Below, piece by piece: positions 42,188 through 50,665 of a stretch of 64,000 nucleotides of DNA. Source of the DNA: Salinimicrobium sediminilitoris (GTDB lineage Bacteria; Bacteroidota; Bacteroidia; Flavobacteriales; Flavobacteriaceae); assembly GCF_020866905.1 (NCBI RefSeq), contig NZ_JAIVCC010000013.1, positions 62,001 through 126,000 on the forward strand, in the 5' to 3' direction. The first letter of the stretch is position 1. Every line of letters begins with the position of its first letter. The notes below the pieces were generated by a model. The model did no database searches. It was not told where the DNA came from and saw only the letters and a program-made list of their open reading frames with translations. Position numbers and translations under genes: made by a program.

Positions 42188-43401
42188 ATTCCTATTTCCT
42201 TACCTTTTACATAATCCTTAAGGTATTCGAACCTGGAAGTAAGTCTGCCATTTTGGGTCATTCTTGCCCTCTCCAGAATTCCATTTTTGTCGCCGTTAAA
42301 AAAAGCTGGAAGCACATTTTTCAAAAACATTTCACCAAAACCTTCACTGGCATCTTTGGGCAATTCGCATGGAAGATTATCGACAGCCATAACAAGGATG
42401 GAATTTTTCTCCCGAAAATCCACCTCCCGTTCTTCCTGTGGATCGTATCCATAAAAAGGTTCGGCAATCGTGGACGGTCTTAAAGTACTCGCTATTGGTC
42501 CTGCAATATCACAGGAAATATCGGCTATATATTTAATGCTGAAATTTGTAGATTTCGCATCTTCCGCGGTAAAGAAAACCGGGGCTCCTTCCCCATAAAA
42601 ATGTCCCGCTATAAAAAAGTCGGCTGCATGGGTGAAGCGAAGAAAGTTAGACTCATATTTTTCGGGATGTTTATAAAAATCCTGATTACTGCCTTTTTCT
42701 CCGTCCCTGCGTTTGTTGTAATCCAGGACATCAATCTGGCAATAAACCGGGGTGTCAAAAGTGTCATTTAAAAAGGTGTTTACTCCCACTTTTTTCACCT
42801 TCAGGTGATCCAGAATTTCCCGGGCACCATGAGCGACTTTTCCATTTCCGGTGAGTACAATTTTTAAAGGCGGAATCTCAATTTTGTCAAGTTCTGCCAA
42901 CATGGCATTAAGGTCGGGCAGACTTTCGGCTTTAGGGAGTTCAAAAAAGCCATTTTTGAGACCTATTCCGCGTAAACCGTTATATGCACCAACAAGTCCT
43001 GCATATCTTCCGAAACCAATAAGTCGGCCGCCCTTTTTATTGACGATCACCTCATGATCATAAAGCTCAATATTATTTTTTAGTATCTCCCTCAATAGGT
43101 CCCGGTTATAAGGCTGCTTTTTAATAGTATGAGAGAAAAAGAAATATTTTTTGTTAGGGATAAGGTTGGGTATTGGCACTTCTTTAACACCTAGCAGAAC
43201 ATCACAATTTGAAACATCTTCGAGGACCTCAAAACCGGCACGTCTATACTCCTCATCCGGAAAAACCCTGACATCGGAACTTTCCACTTTGAACTCGGCT
43301 TCAGGGAATTGCTTTACAGCTTCTAAAAGTTCATCTGGGGAAAATACTACACGACGATCTGGAGGAGTTTTTCGCTCTTTAATGAGGGCAAATTTTATCA
43401 T
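42184..43401 (-). CDS. NAD(P)-dependent dehydrogenase, alanine/saccharopine dehydrogenase (AlaDH/PNT) family
   Basis: The protein has 405 residues from the preferred ATG at 43401 (MIKFALIKERKTPPDRRVVF). The longer frame to 43440 would include the -7 box at 43438-43445. The N-terminal AlaDH/PNT-type domain has the RKTPPDRRV start typical of saccharopine dehydrogenases. The Rossmann motif is ILTGNGKVAHGAREIL (about residues 190-205), followed by DISCDIAGPIASTLRPS. Saccharopine or a similar amino acid is a plausible substrate, but the exact one is uncertain. Confidence 0.78.
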   Translation of the reverse strand: MIKFALIKERKTPPDRRVVFSPDELLEAVKQFPEAEFKVESSDVRVFPDEEYRRAGFEVLEDVSNCDVLLGVKEVPIPNLIPNKKYFFFSHTIKKQPYNRDLLREILKNNIELYDHEVIVNKKGGRLIGFGRYAGLVGAYNGLRGIGLKNGFFELPKAESLPDLNAMLAELDKIEIPPLKIVLTGNGKVAHGAREILDHLKVKKVGVNTFLNDTFDTPVYCQIDVLDYNKRRDGEKGSNQDFYKHPEKYESNFLRFTHAADFFIAGHFYGEGAPVFFTAEDAKSTNFSIKYIADISCDIAGPIASTLRPSTIAEPFYGYDPQEEREVDFREKNSILVMAVDNLPCELPKDASEGFGEMFLKNVLPAFFNGDKNGILERARMTQNGRLTSRFEYLKDYVKGKEIGI

Positions 43402-43437
43402 ATTCTTGTATAGCTTTAAAAATTGTTTGGAATTTCT

Positions 43438-43445
43438 CAAAGATA
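43438..43445 (-). promoter_or_regulatory. -7 element of the AlaDH/PNT-family gene
   Basis: TATCTTTG on the minus strand, 36 bp upstream of the preferred ATG (43401), matches TAnnTTTG and argues against the upstream start at 43440. Confidence 0.5.
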
Positions 43446-43555
43446 GGAATTATAAAGGGCGAAAAAAAGACTTAAAACGGCTTCGCCTCCCCGGTTGGTC
43501 AGGCTGGTTGCAAGAAACAAGAGACAGGACTTGCCTTTTATTCAGTAATAATTCC

Positions 43556-43563
43556 TACTTTTG
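43556..43563 (+). promoter_or_regulatory. Possible -7 element of ssrA
   Basis: TACTTTTG matches TAnnTTTG, with a TTG 22 bp upstream (43531-43533, slightly long). It would produce a pre-tmRNA with a leader of about 75 nt. Confidence 0.4.
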
Positions 43564-43641
43564 TTTCTCTCATGTTAAAGCGGTATATCTATTGTTTGGC
43601 ATGAAAAGTGCATTATTTATTGCAGAAGTTCTTTACATATT

Positions 43642-44038
43642 GGGGTCGACTTGGTTTTGACAGCGAGTCTAATTGAGTTGTAAGCACGTCGAGCGCTGGG
43701 AAATAGCTCGTAAATCTCATTTTTCACACTTTTTAAACGGCGAGAATAACTACGCCTTGGCAGCATAATCTGAATTATAGTAGGATTGCTCTAGTCCCTA
43801 CAAGGTAGGGAGCCAAGATGTCTCGTGGAGGCCTTGATTTACGGCATTCACATAAGAGGCACCGATAAAGTAAATATAGAAACTGCAGGACCTTGATGTA
43901 GTTTCGAAATCTAATTGAGGATAAGTGTAAAGTTGGTGGTTTTCGGCCGGCTTTGCATCGAAAACTAAACGAAGACTAAACGTGTAGAAAGCTTCTGAAT
44001 TGCTTGTTTGGACGAGGGTTCGAACCCCTCCGACTCCA
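43642..44038 (+). ncRNA. ssrA: Transfer-messenger RNA (tmRNA)
   Basis: tmRNA rescues stalled ribosomes. The 5' end GGGGTCG pairs with the 3' CGACTCC to form the acceptor stem, discriminator A at 44038. The T-arm GGACGAGGGTTCGAACCCCTC is just before the end. The tag reading frame is at 43739-43768, GGC GAG AAT AAC TAC GCC TTG GCA GCA TAA, coding GENNYALAA. The total length of about 397 nt is normal for a one-piece tmRNA. CCA is not encoded. Confidence 0.93.
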
Positions 44039-44045
44039 CTTTATA

Positions 44046-44078
44046 ACCCGGTAAGCCTTGTGTTTACTGGGTTTTTTG
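44046..44078 (+). terminator. Terminator of ssrA
   Basis: AACCCGGTAA pairs with TTTACTGGGTT (one G-T pair), followed by six T residues. Confidence 0.75.
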
Positions 44079-44083
44079 TTTTA

Positions 44084-44104
44084 AGGTGACAATATAGGTG
44101 ACAA
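44084..44104 (+). repeat. AGGTGACAA direct repeats next to ssrA
   Basis: Two exact 9-bp copies start 12 bp apart, 46 bp beyond the tmRNA 3' end. This is the place where integrase-binding sites are usually found in elements inserted at tRNA-like genes. The role is inferred. Confidence 0.4.
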
Positions 44105-44329
44105 CTTTAGAAGCGTTTTTTCCTACAGAAGGGGGTCGCCCAAATTTAATTCTTACTCTTAATACTGAAGGTAGTACAACAGGCCAATCTTATTGTGGCG
44201 AAAAAACCTTTTTCCTGATAATTAACCAGTTGTGTTGAAAACTTTGTTAACACTTTTCCTGAATATCGGTATTAATTCCGTTAGCACCTTGTAATTTTAT
44301 TCTTACTAATAACAATACCTATATTTTTT

Positions 44330-44539
44330 ATGAATACAGAAAATCTTATTTCCAGGCTAAAAGGAGCCAATCATAAAAAGATTGAAGCTATTTCCCTAAA
44401 AAGGGAAATTCGCCAGCTCCCACCTCAAGAAAGGACAATAATCCTAAATCGACTCAGGGAGGAAAAGCGAAAAAGTGATAATTCGGATTTTAATGATGCA
44501 GTTGATGACATTATCAATGAATTCAGTCCAGACAAGTAG
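44330..44539 (+). CDS. Small charged protein, unknown function (cassette gene 1)
   Basis: This 69-residue hydrophilic protein is rich in Lys, Arg and Glu (MNTENLISRLKGANHKKIEAISLKREIRQLPPQERTII), predicted helical. No family is recognised. Its stop overlaps the GTG start of the next gene by one base (TAGTG). It is the first of three co-oriented genes that end converging on hsdR, so a joint function is likely. Confidence 0.6.
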   Translation: MNTENLISRLKGANHKKIEAISLKREIRQLPPQERTIILNRLREEKRKSDNSDFNDAVDDIINEFSPDK

Positions 44540-45039
44540 TGATAGATTTCTCATTTTTTACTACTGAGGTTTTAGCTTTACTATTCTCGGGGCTTGCTAT
44601 AATTGTAAGCGTTTGGGATCGATACGGAAATATTAGAGATACCAGGAAATCGAACAAAAAAGCAGAAAAGGCGTTAAGGCTTTCCGAAGGATCAACAGAA
44701 TTAGCAATTCGATCTATGATAAGTGAGGCCAGATTTAAGCTAAATAATTTTCAATTTGAATATAAAGCTCTAAAGGTCGCAAATAGAGAATTTGACAATA
44801 CTGGATTTGACAAAATTCTTTACTCCTATATAGAGGATCTTCTTAATCAGTACGACACGGCTTGTATGTTATATTTTGATAATAAAATAGACAGAAAAAG
44901 GTTCAAATCTCAATACGAAAGGGAATTGATAAATTGCGTAGAGGGTAATGCATATAAAAAATATTTCGATTCTGACAACCCAAGATTTGAGGGAATCATG
45001 CGAGCATATGCAAAATGGAGAAAAGAAAATAAAAACTAA
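44539..45039 (+). CDS. Membrane-anchored helical protein, unknown function (cassette gene 2)
   Basis: This 166-residue protein starts with GTG. One membrane segment at residues 6-22 (FFTTEVLALLFSGLAIIVSVW) is followed by a cytoplasmic, mainly helical region with many Lys/Arg and aromatic residues (RKSNKKAEKALRLSEGSTELAIRSMISEARFKLNNFQFEYKALK). The layout of one TM helix plus helical domain resembles membrane effectors of defence systems, but no family can be named. It is one base inside gene 1 and ends 3 bp before gene 3. Confidence 0.6.
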   Translation: MIDFSFFTTEVLALLFSGLAIIVSVWDRYGNIRDTRKSNKKAEKALRLSEGSTELAIRSMISEARFKLNNFQFEYKALKVANREFDNTGFDKILYSYIEDLLNQYDTACMLYFDNKIDRKRFKSQYERELINCVEGNAYKKYFDSDNPRFEGIMRAYAKWRKENKN

Positions 45040-45042
45040 ATT

Positions 45043-45267
45043 ATGGCATCTAAAAAAGAAAGAATGCAAGCTAAAGCTCAAAAAATGTTAGATAAATATA
45101 TGCCTTATGAACAATGGGTTCAAGTAAGGGAAAGAACAGAAGAAGAGAAAGAACTTTATAAACAAACCCGGGAAACTCTGCAGAACATTGTTGATGGCAA
45201 AAATGAAATTTTTGATACCGTAACAACGACAATAAAAAATGGAAAAACTTCTTCTAAATTAAGTTAG
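45043..45267 (+). CDS. Small charged coiled-coil-like protein, unknown function (cassette gene 3)
   Basis: This 74-residue, strongly charged helical protein (MASKKERMQAKAQKMLDKYMPYEQWVQVRERTEEEKELYKQ) is not assigned to a family. It starts 3 bp after gene 2 and is the last gene of the cassette, ending 33 bp from the convergent hsdR stop codon. Confidence 0.55.
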   Translation: MASKKERMQAKAQKMLDKYMPYEQWVQVRERTEEEKELYKQTRETLQNIVDGKNEIFDTVTTTIKNGKTSSKLS

Positions 45268-45300
45268 AAGGTTGATTGGTTTAACGATACAGAAAAGAGT

Positions 45301-47688
45301 TTAGGCAATATTATTTCCAATACTTGAACGACTTTCTACACCACGTCCATACAAATGCTGCTGAAACCCAATAAAAGTGTCCCGAATGCTCGGGATATCT
45401 CCCAGTTTGGCTTTAGCATCTGCCAGGGCGTGATATTTTAGTACCAACAGGTCCCCAAGCTGGGCATCATCCAATTGCTCAAAGCCTGAAGCGATGTATT
45501 GATCCAGAACAAAATTCAGGAACTCCTGCTGAGCCGGGTTGTAATCATCCAAATGAACCTTAGCTCTTTCTGCACGTTTTATACGCGGCACAAGATCTCT
45601 GTGGTAAGCAATGTAAGCCAGAACATCAAAAAGATCACTGTCCTCTCCATGTACCACTTTTTTCAGGTCCTCCAGCTGGGCTGCTGAGTAACCTTTATCT
45701 GAAAGCTCTTCCAGGAGCTTTCGTCTGGTGCCCGGAACACTCCATAGCTGCCTTAACTCCTCCTCGTTTTTAAAAAGAGATGGTAGCTCCCCAAAAAGGT
45801 TCATCACAAATTTCTCTACAGAAATAGGTTTCCCATCCGGACTCCAGAAAGAGGTTTTCACCATACTATCAAATTCCCGCACCTTATGATCGGCAAGTTT
45901 CACTTTGATCAGGTATTTTGGCGGAGTTTCACACACGCAGGGATCATTACTGCAATCATTACAGGCATAATCCTCAGCTCCTTCACATTTACACGGCTTC
46001 TGTCCACATTCCTGACATACCTGGGCTTTTTTTCGTGGTTTCGCCGGTTCCGGTTCCAAAGGTTCCCCATCCCATTCCGGATCCTGAAAATGCTCGTGTG
46101 CCTTGACAAAATCAAAAATGGTGAAATGGTCTTTGTCCTGGTATAGCCGAGTTCCTCTCCCTACTATCTGCTTAAATTCTACCATGGACTTCACCGGCCT
46201 AAGCAGGACGATGTTCTTTACTTCCGGTGCATCCACTCCGGTACTCAGCTTTTTTGAAGTCGTGAGCACCGTCGGAATTAATTTTTCGTTGTCCTGGAAA
46301 TCCCTTAAATGTTGTTCTCCCCTTCCACTATCATCGGCAGTTACTCGATGACAATAATTTGGATTGGTGCTGCTGGAAAGCTGATTAATTAGATCACGAA
46401 TAGCCGCAGCATGTATTTGGGTAGCGCAGAAAACAAGGGTCTTCTGATTCTGGTTGATCATCTGCATCAACAGCTTCACCCTAAACTCTTCCCGCTCCCG
46501 GATTTCTATGATTCGGTTGAATTCTGCTTCGGTATATTTTCTCCCCTGCTCCACTTCTCCAGTTTCTACATCGTCGTCCTCGGTGTACACGTATTCATCA
46601 ATGGTGGTGCTGATCTCCTTTACCTTAAAAGGAGTTAGAAAACCGTCATTAATTCCCTGTTTCAGGGAATAGCTGTACACAGGCTCTCCAAAATACTTAT
46701 AGGTGTCTCCATTCACATCCCGCTTTGGAGTAGCTGTAAGTCCCAGCTGCACTGCCGGTTTGAAATATTCCAGAATTGCCCTCCAGGTGCTTTCGTCTTT
46801 TGCTCCTCCCCGGTGGCACTCGTCGATGATGATGAAGTCAAAGAAATCCGGTTCATATTCTCCGAAGTAGGGAGAATGATCAGGGCCGCTCATAAAGCTT
46901 TGGAAAATGGTAAAAAAGATGCTGCCGTTGGTGGGCACTTTTCCCTTCTTCTTGATATCTGCCGGAGTGATCCTTACCAGTGCTTCCTCCTCAAAAGCTC
47001 CAAAGGAATTAAAAGCCTGATCGGCCAGAATATTTCTGTCTGCCAAAAAGAGGATCCTGGGGCTTCTTTTTCCGTCTCTCTGAAGGTTCCACCTTGCCTG
47101 AAACAATTTCCATGCAATCTGGAATGAAATTGCTGTTTTTCCTGTACCAGTGGCGAGGGTTAGTAAGATCCTGTCTTTTCCTTCTGAAATTGCTTCTAAG
47201 GTTTTTGTAATGGCGTTGTCCTGGTAGTAGCGCGGTTGCCACGTGCCTCCGCGATCTTCAAAAGGAACACTGAAAAGCCGCTCCCGCCATTCATTTTCTT
47301 TTGGAAAGGTTCTTTCCCACAGCTCATCCGGTGTTGGAAAACCTGTTACGTCTCCTTCGTGGCCAAGTGCCATGTCGATCCCGTAATGCTTGAGACCGTT
47401 GGTAGAATATGTATATCTAATCTGCAGCCGCTCTGCATAATCCTTTGCCTGCCCTACTCCGGCGGTATAATATTCATCCATGGCTTTGGCTTCCACCACT
47501 GCCAGATACCTGTTTTTGTACTGAAGCACATAATCTGCCTTTAAAGGCTTAGCACGTCGCCCCTGCCCTAATATTCTACCTTGAGAAATGGGAAATTGCT
47601 TCCGGATCTTACTGCCTTCTACCACCCCCCATCCTGCAGCTTTTAAAGCCGGCTCAATGTATTCGAATTCAGTTTGTGCTTCGTTCAT
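45301..47688 (-). CDS. hsdR: Type I restriction enzyme, R subunit (EcoEI-like)
   Basis: HsdR is the motor and nuclease of the complex. The 795-residue protein is the shorter EcoEI-like type. The N-terminal PD-ExK nuclease has ADYVLQYKNRYLAVVEAKA (about residues 48-67). The helicase has Walker A TLATGTGKTAISF, DEAD-type IIDECHRGG, TATPKRD and GRGTRLYQD. Between the motor and the C-terminal domain sits a cysteine-rich insert (about 554-585) with two C-x2-C-x4-C-x-C units (CQECGQKPCKC, CNDCSNDPCVC). It is the last gene of the minus-strand hsdM-hsdS-hsdR operon, 14 bp after hsdS. Confidence 0.95.
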   Translation of the reverse strand: MNEAQTEFEYIEPALKAAGWGVVEGSKIRKQFPISQGRILGQGRRAKPLKADYVLQYKNRYLAVVEAKAMDEYYTAGVGQAKDYAERLQIRYTYSTNGLKHYGIDMALGHEGDVTGFPTPDELWERTFPKENEWRERLFSVPFEDRGGTWQPRYYQDNAITKTLEAISEGKDRILLTLATGTGKTAISFQIAWKLFQARWNLQRDGKRSPRILFLADRNILADQAFNSFGAFEEEALVRITPADIKKKGKVPTNGSIFFTIFQSFMSGPDHSPYFGEYEPDFFDFIIIDECHRGGAKDESTWRAILEYFKPAVQLGLTATPKRDVNGDTYKYFGEPVYSYSLKQGINDGFLTPFKVKEISTTIDEYVYTEDDDVETGEVEQGRKYTEAEFNRIIEIREREEFRVKLLMQMINQNQKTLVFCATQIHAAAIRDLINQLSSSTNPNYCHRVTADDSGRGEQHLRDFQDNEKLIPTVLTTSKKLSTGVDAPEVKNIVLLRPVKSMVEFKQIVGRGTRLYQDKDHFTIFDFVKAHEHFQDPEWDGEPLEPEPAKPRKKAQVCQECGQKPCKCEGAEDYACNDCSNDPCVCETPPKYLIKVKLADHKVREFDSMVKTSFWSPDGKPISVEKFVMNLFGELPSLFKNEEELRQLWSVPGTRRKLLEELSDKGYSAAQLEDLKKVVHGEDSDLFDVLAYIAYHRDLVPRIKRAERAKVHLDDYNPAQQEFLNFVLDQYIASGFEQLDDAQLGDLLVLKYHALADAKAKLGDIPSIRDTFIGFQQHLYGRGVESRSSIGNNIA

Positions 47689-47702
47689 ATTAGTAGATTC
47701 AA

Positions 47703-48878
47703 TTAGACTTCAACTGCTTTTTGCGTAAGCTCACCTGTAAAGGCTTTTTGAAGAATGGATTTTTTAAGTTCTTGTAACCTATCTAATTTTATTTTATACA
47801 AATTTATGAGCCCTTGCATAGCTTCATCTATTGAAGCTACTTTTTCAACAACAGAATTCTGCTGAGTTATATCAGGAAAATGAATAGAGATATTCTTGAT
47901 CTTTGACTGATTGAGATTTTTTTGACGCACTCCTCTTCTTTGGCTTAATATCTCGGTCTTTTTTGCATTAACTGCGTGCATAATAAATGCAAGGTTGTAC
48001 TCTCTGTTTGGCTCTACCCCACAAATTGCCTGATTAAACGTAGCTTCTCTGTCTAAAATCGACATTTTTAAGGCTGCAGTGTCATACATACCTATAAGAA
48101 GGGAACCTGCCGGAAATCGTTTTGCATTTGAATTCTCTAAAGCATTTTCGGTTATGTATCTTTCAGGTTCTTGTGTGTAGAGATCGTTTAATTCTCCTGA
48201 AGAATACCATGCTATCTCACCATTTTCCCAATACTCTTTTTTTGCTCTCGATGGTGTCCCTCCACTTTTTATTACTAATATGCTGCCTATCGTTTTTTCC
48301 TCCCAACCTTCATCTTTTTGGGAAAAAATTGCATTTAGCTTAGACTGGAATAGCTCCTTTGTATTTTGAATGTTTTTCTCAATGTTTGCTTTGGCTTGAT
48401 CTATGGCGGCAAAGGCTTTGTCCAGAATTGCTACTATTTGATGTTGTGTTGAAATAGAAGGTGTAGGAATTTCAATATTGCCAATTTGAGTTTTATTTAT
48501 AGAATTAAAAACAGCTCCTGTATTACTTTCAATTTCAGTTTCGTGCTTTTTTAGAAAATAAAATAGATACTCCTTATATATCTTTTCTGAGGCTCTAATG
48601 GCTGCTAATCCCCTACCTATACAAATTTTCTGAGTAGCAAAATTTACTGGGCCTACTGGCGCTCTTACTGACATAAGGATATCACCTTCCTCAGCCTCTT
48701 TGGTGACTTTTGTTGTCCAAGTAGTAGGTGTCCTCAGAAATTTAGGTCCAAATTCTTTTTTACCCTGGTAGAATGATAGGCCACGCCCCTCACTATTGTA
48801 AAATTTACTCTCGGGCGATTGCCCTGCTATGACTTTACATACCTCACCGAGTTTTTTAACTGGAAATCCTTCTCTCAT
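47703..48878 (-). CDS. hsdS: Type I restriction enzyme, S (specificity) subunit
   Basis: HsdS recognises the two halves of the target site. The 391-residue protein has two target recognition domains: the first (about residues 5-150) is introduced by KLGEVCKVIAGQSPESKFYN and followed by a conserved helical spacer (ISTQHQIVAILDKAFAAIDQAKANIEKNIQNTKELFQSKLNAIF). The second starts near KTIGSILVIKSGGTPSRAKKEYW and ends with a spacer helix (SVVEKVASIDEAMQGLINLYKIKLDRLQELKKSILQKAF). The target sequence cannot be predicted. The start overlaps the hsdM stop by four bases. Confidence 0.94.
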   Translation of the reverse strand: MREGFPVKKLGEVCKVIAGQSPESKFYNSEGRGLSFYQGKKEFGPKFLRTPTTWTTKVTKEAEEGDILMSVRAPVGPVNFATQKICIGRGLAAIRASEKIYKEYLFYFLKKHETEIESNTGAVFNSINKTQIGNIEIPTPSISTQHQIVAILDKAFAAIDQAKANIEKNIQNTKELFQSKLNAIFSQKDEGWEEKTIGSILVIKSGGTPSRAKKEYWENGEIAWYSSGELNDLYTQEPERYITENALENSNAKRFPAGSLLIGMYDTAALKMSILDREATFNQAICGVEPNREYNLAFIMHAVNAKKTEILSQRRGVRQKNLNQSKIKNISIHFPDITQQNSVVEKVASIDEAMQGLINLYKIKLDRLQELKKSILQKAFTGELTQKAVEV

Positions 48879-50332
48879 ATCAGCTCCTTCACAGTTTTCA
48901 AGATAGAACTGGTCTCAGCATTTAAACGCTCCATCTCCGCCAGGATCTCCTCCGGATTCCTCAAAGGAGCTTCCTCAGGAGTGTTCGCATTTTTTACGGA
49001 AAGGTCGACAGTTTGGGAGTTAATTTCATTTACCGAAACATTCCAGGACTGCTCTGTCTCCGGCTTTTCCTTCTCCAATTTAACAAACTCCTCAAGATCT
49101 TTATCATTCAGCGGATTTGTTTTCCCCATATTCCTGCCCGGGTCCAGCTGGTAATACCAGATGTTCCTTGTAGGTTCCCCTTTTTCGAAGAAAAGTACCA
49201 CCGTTTTCACTCCGGCACCGAGAAAGGTACCTCCCGGCATATCGAGAATTGTATGTAGGTTACAAGTCTCTAAAAGGTGTTTTCTTAAGGCTATTGCGGC
49301 ATTATCTGTGTTGCTTAAGACGGTGTTCTTTATAACTACAGCTGCACGCCCACCTGCTTTCAGGCTCTTGATGAAATGCTGCAGGAACAGGAAAGCTGTT
49401 TCTCCAGTTTTAATCGGGAAGTTTTGCTGTACCTCCTTGCGCTCCTTCCCCCCAAACGGAGGATTGGCAAGGATCACGTTGTAACGACCCTTCTCCTGGA
49501 TGTCGTTAAGATTTTGCGACAGGGTATTGATGTGGACAATATTCGGTGCCTCAATTCCGTGAAGGATCATATTCATCACTCCTATGACGTAGGCAAGGTT
49601 CTTCTTTTCTTTTCCGTAGAAGGTGTTCTCCTGGAGCGTGCGGAAGTTTTTAACATTCCGCTCCATGCGGTTGTACATATATTCATAAGCTTCACATAAG
49701 AAGCCTGCAGAACCTACAGCACCATCATAAACCGTTTCTCCTATCTGCGGGTCCACCACATTAATCATGGCTCTAATAAGCGGTCTCGGCGTATAATACT
49801 GGCCTCCGTTGCGACCAGCATTTCCCATGTTTTTGATCTTGGTCTCGTACAGGTGACTTAGCTCGTGCTTGTCCTCTGAAGAATGAAATGGCAGCCCATC
49901 TGCCAAGTCGATGATCTCTCCCAGGTTATAACCACTCTGAACCTTGTTCTTCAGTTCGCTGAAGATCTCTCCAATTTTGTATTCAATTGTCTTCGGGTTC
50001 TCTTTAGCCTTTTCTTTAAAACCAGCCAGGTACGGGAATAGATCATAATCCACAAACTGCACCAGCTCCGGCCCTCTTAAGGCGGCATTTCTGTTCAGAT
50101 TGCCTTCACTATCTTTTGGCATGGCCCAGGTGCCCCAGCGGTATTTCTCATCAATGATGAATTCATACTCCTTTCCTTCCAGGGCTGCTTCATCGGCCTT
50201 GTCTTTTTCCAGATCATCCAGATATCTAAGGAAGAGCACCCAGGAAGTCTGGCCTATATAATCTAATTCACTATCGGCTCCTGAATCTTTGTACAGGATA
50301 TCATCAATGTTTTTAAACGTCTGTTCGAACAT
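48875..50332 (-). CDS. hsdM: Type I restriction enzyme, M (methyltransferase) subunit
   Basis: HsdM methylates adenine at N6 using AdoMet. The 485-residue protein has the N-terminal HsdM helical domain (FEQTFKNIDDILYKDSGADSELDYIGQTSWVLFLRYLDDLE) and the N-6 adenine catalytic motif NPPFGG (ANPPFGGKERKEV). Motif I, usually DPACGTGGF or DPAVG, reads VYDGAVGSAGFL, with glycine after the aspartate. It is the first gene of the operon. The 333-bp region upstream has no TAnnTTTG with good spacing. Confidence 0.95.
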   Translation of the reverse strand: MFEQTFKNIDDILYKDSGADSELDYIGQTSWVLFLRYLDDLEKDKADEAALEGKEYEFIIDEKYRWGTWAMPKDSEGNLNRNAALRGPELVQFVDYDLFPYLAGFKEKAKENPKTIEYKIGEIFSELKNKVQSGYNLGEIIDLADGLPFHSSEDKHELSHLYETKIKNMGNAGRNGGQYYTPRPLIRAMINVVDPQIGETVYDGAVGSAGFLCEAYEYMYNRMERNVKNFRTLQENTFYGKEKKNLAYVIGVMNMILHGIEAPNIVHINTLSQNLNDIQEKGRYNVILANPPFGGKERKEVQQNFPIKTGETAFLFLQHFIKSLKAGGRAAVVIKNTVLSNTDNAAIALRKHLLETCNLHTILDMPGGTFLGAGVKTVVLFFEKGEPTRNIWYYQLDPGRNMGKTNPLNDKDLEEFVKLEKEKPETEQSWNVSVNEINSQTVDLSVKNANTPEEAPLRNPEEILAEMERLNAETSSILKTVKELI

Positions 50333-50489
50333 GTATTTCGGTAAATATTATTTAGCCTCTGGTCACTTCAGCACATCACGTGCTCAGGAACAAAGGCTGT
50401 TTCTTCTTCAGGTAGGGTATTGGTAAAAATACACTTTTGTTAAAGAAAAGCAAACATTGAAGATATAGCAGATTGAAAAACCTTAAAGG

Positions 50490-50529
50490 GTTGCAGAAAA
50501 GCCGTTGCGAACCGTTGCACACAGTTGCA
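50490..50529 (+). repeat. Four GTTGC(A/G) direct repeats
   Basis: GTTGCA at 50490, GTTGCG at 50504, GTTGCA at 50514 and GTTGCA at 50524; the last three are spaced by exactly 10 bp, about one helical turn. They could bind a repressor or recombinase. They resemble, loosely, the GTTGCGGGTT repeats elsewhere in the window. Confidence 0.45.
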
Positions 50530-50624
50530 GACATTGTTATTCAGCCGCTTTTCAAAGAAATTATAAGCCGAGAACTAAGCTTCGAGTTAATTCCTGGCTA
50601 ATTTAAGAGTTTCTATTCTGAAGC

Positions 50625-50648
50625 TTATTTAAGCAATTGCTTAAATAA
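50625..50648 (+). promoter_or_regulatory. 24-bp perfect palindromic operator of the metal-resistance operon
   Basis: TTATTTAAGCAA followed at once by its reverse complement gives a 12+12 perfect palindrome without spacer. It ends five bases before the -7 box of arsR and covers the -33 region. It is the natural site for an ArsR-family dimer that blocks transcription until metal binds. Confidence 0.75.
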
Positions 50649-50653
50649 TTTAT

Positions 50654-50661
50654 TACTTTTG
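50654..50661 (+). promoter_or_regulatory. -7 element of the metal-resistance operon
   Basis: TACTTTTG matches TAnnTTTG. The first ATG (50666) starts four bases downstream, and the second in-frame ATG is at 50675, so the arsR mRNA would be leaderless or start at the second ATG. Confidence 0.55.
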
Positions 50662-50665
50662 GCAT

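Larger units (their letters stand above)
44039..44329. other. Junction region between tmRNA and the accessory genes
   Basis: This stretch starts with the tmRNA terminator and then has two direct copies of AGGTGACAA (44084-44092 and 44096-44104), a possible recombinase arm or core site. The rest is A/T-rich without a gene. It marks the change from chromosomal core to accessory DNA. Confidence 0.5.
50333..50665. other. Divergent region between hsdM and arsR
   Basis: These 333 bp contain promoters for both divergent operons, a run of GTTGCA-type repeats (50490-50529) and the arsR operator palindrome (50625-50648). No gene is seen. Confidence 0.6.

Noticed and set aside
46813-47127. Plus-strand frames inside hsdR
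   Set aside because: They are antisense shadows of a confirmed helicase gene.
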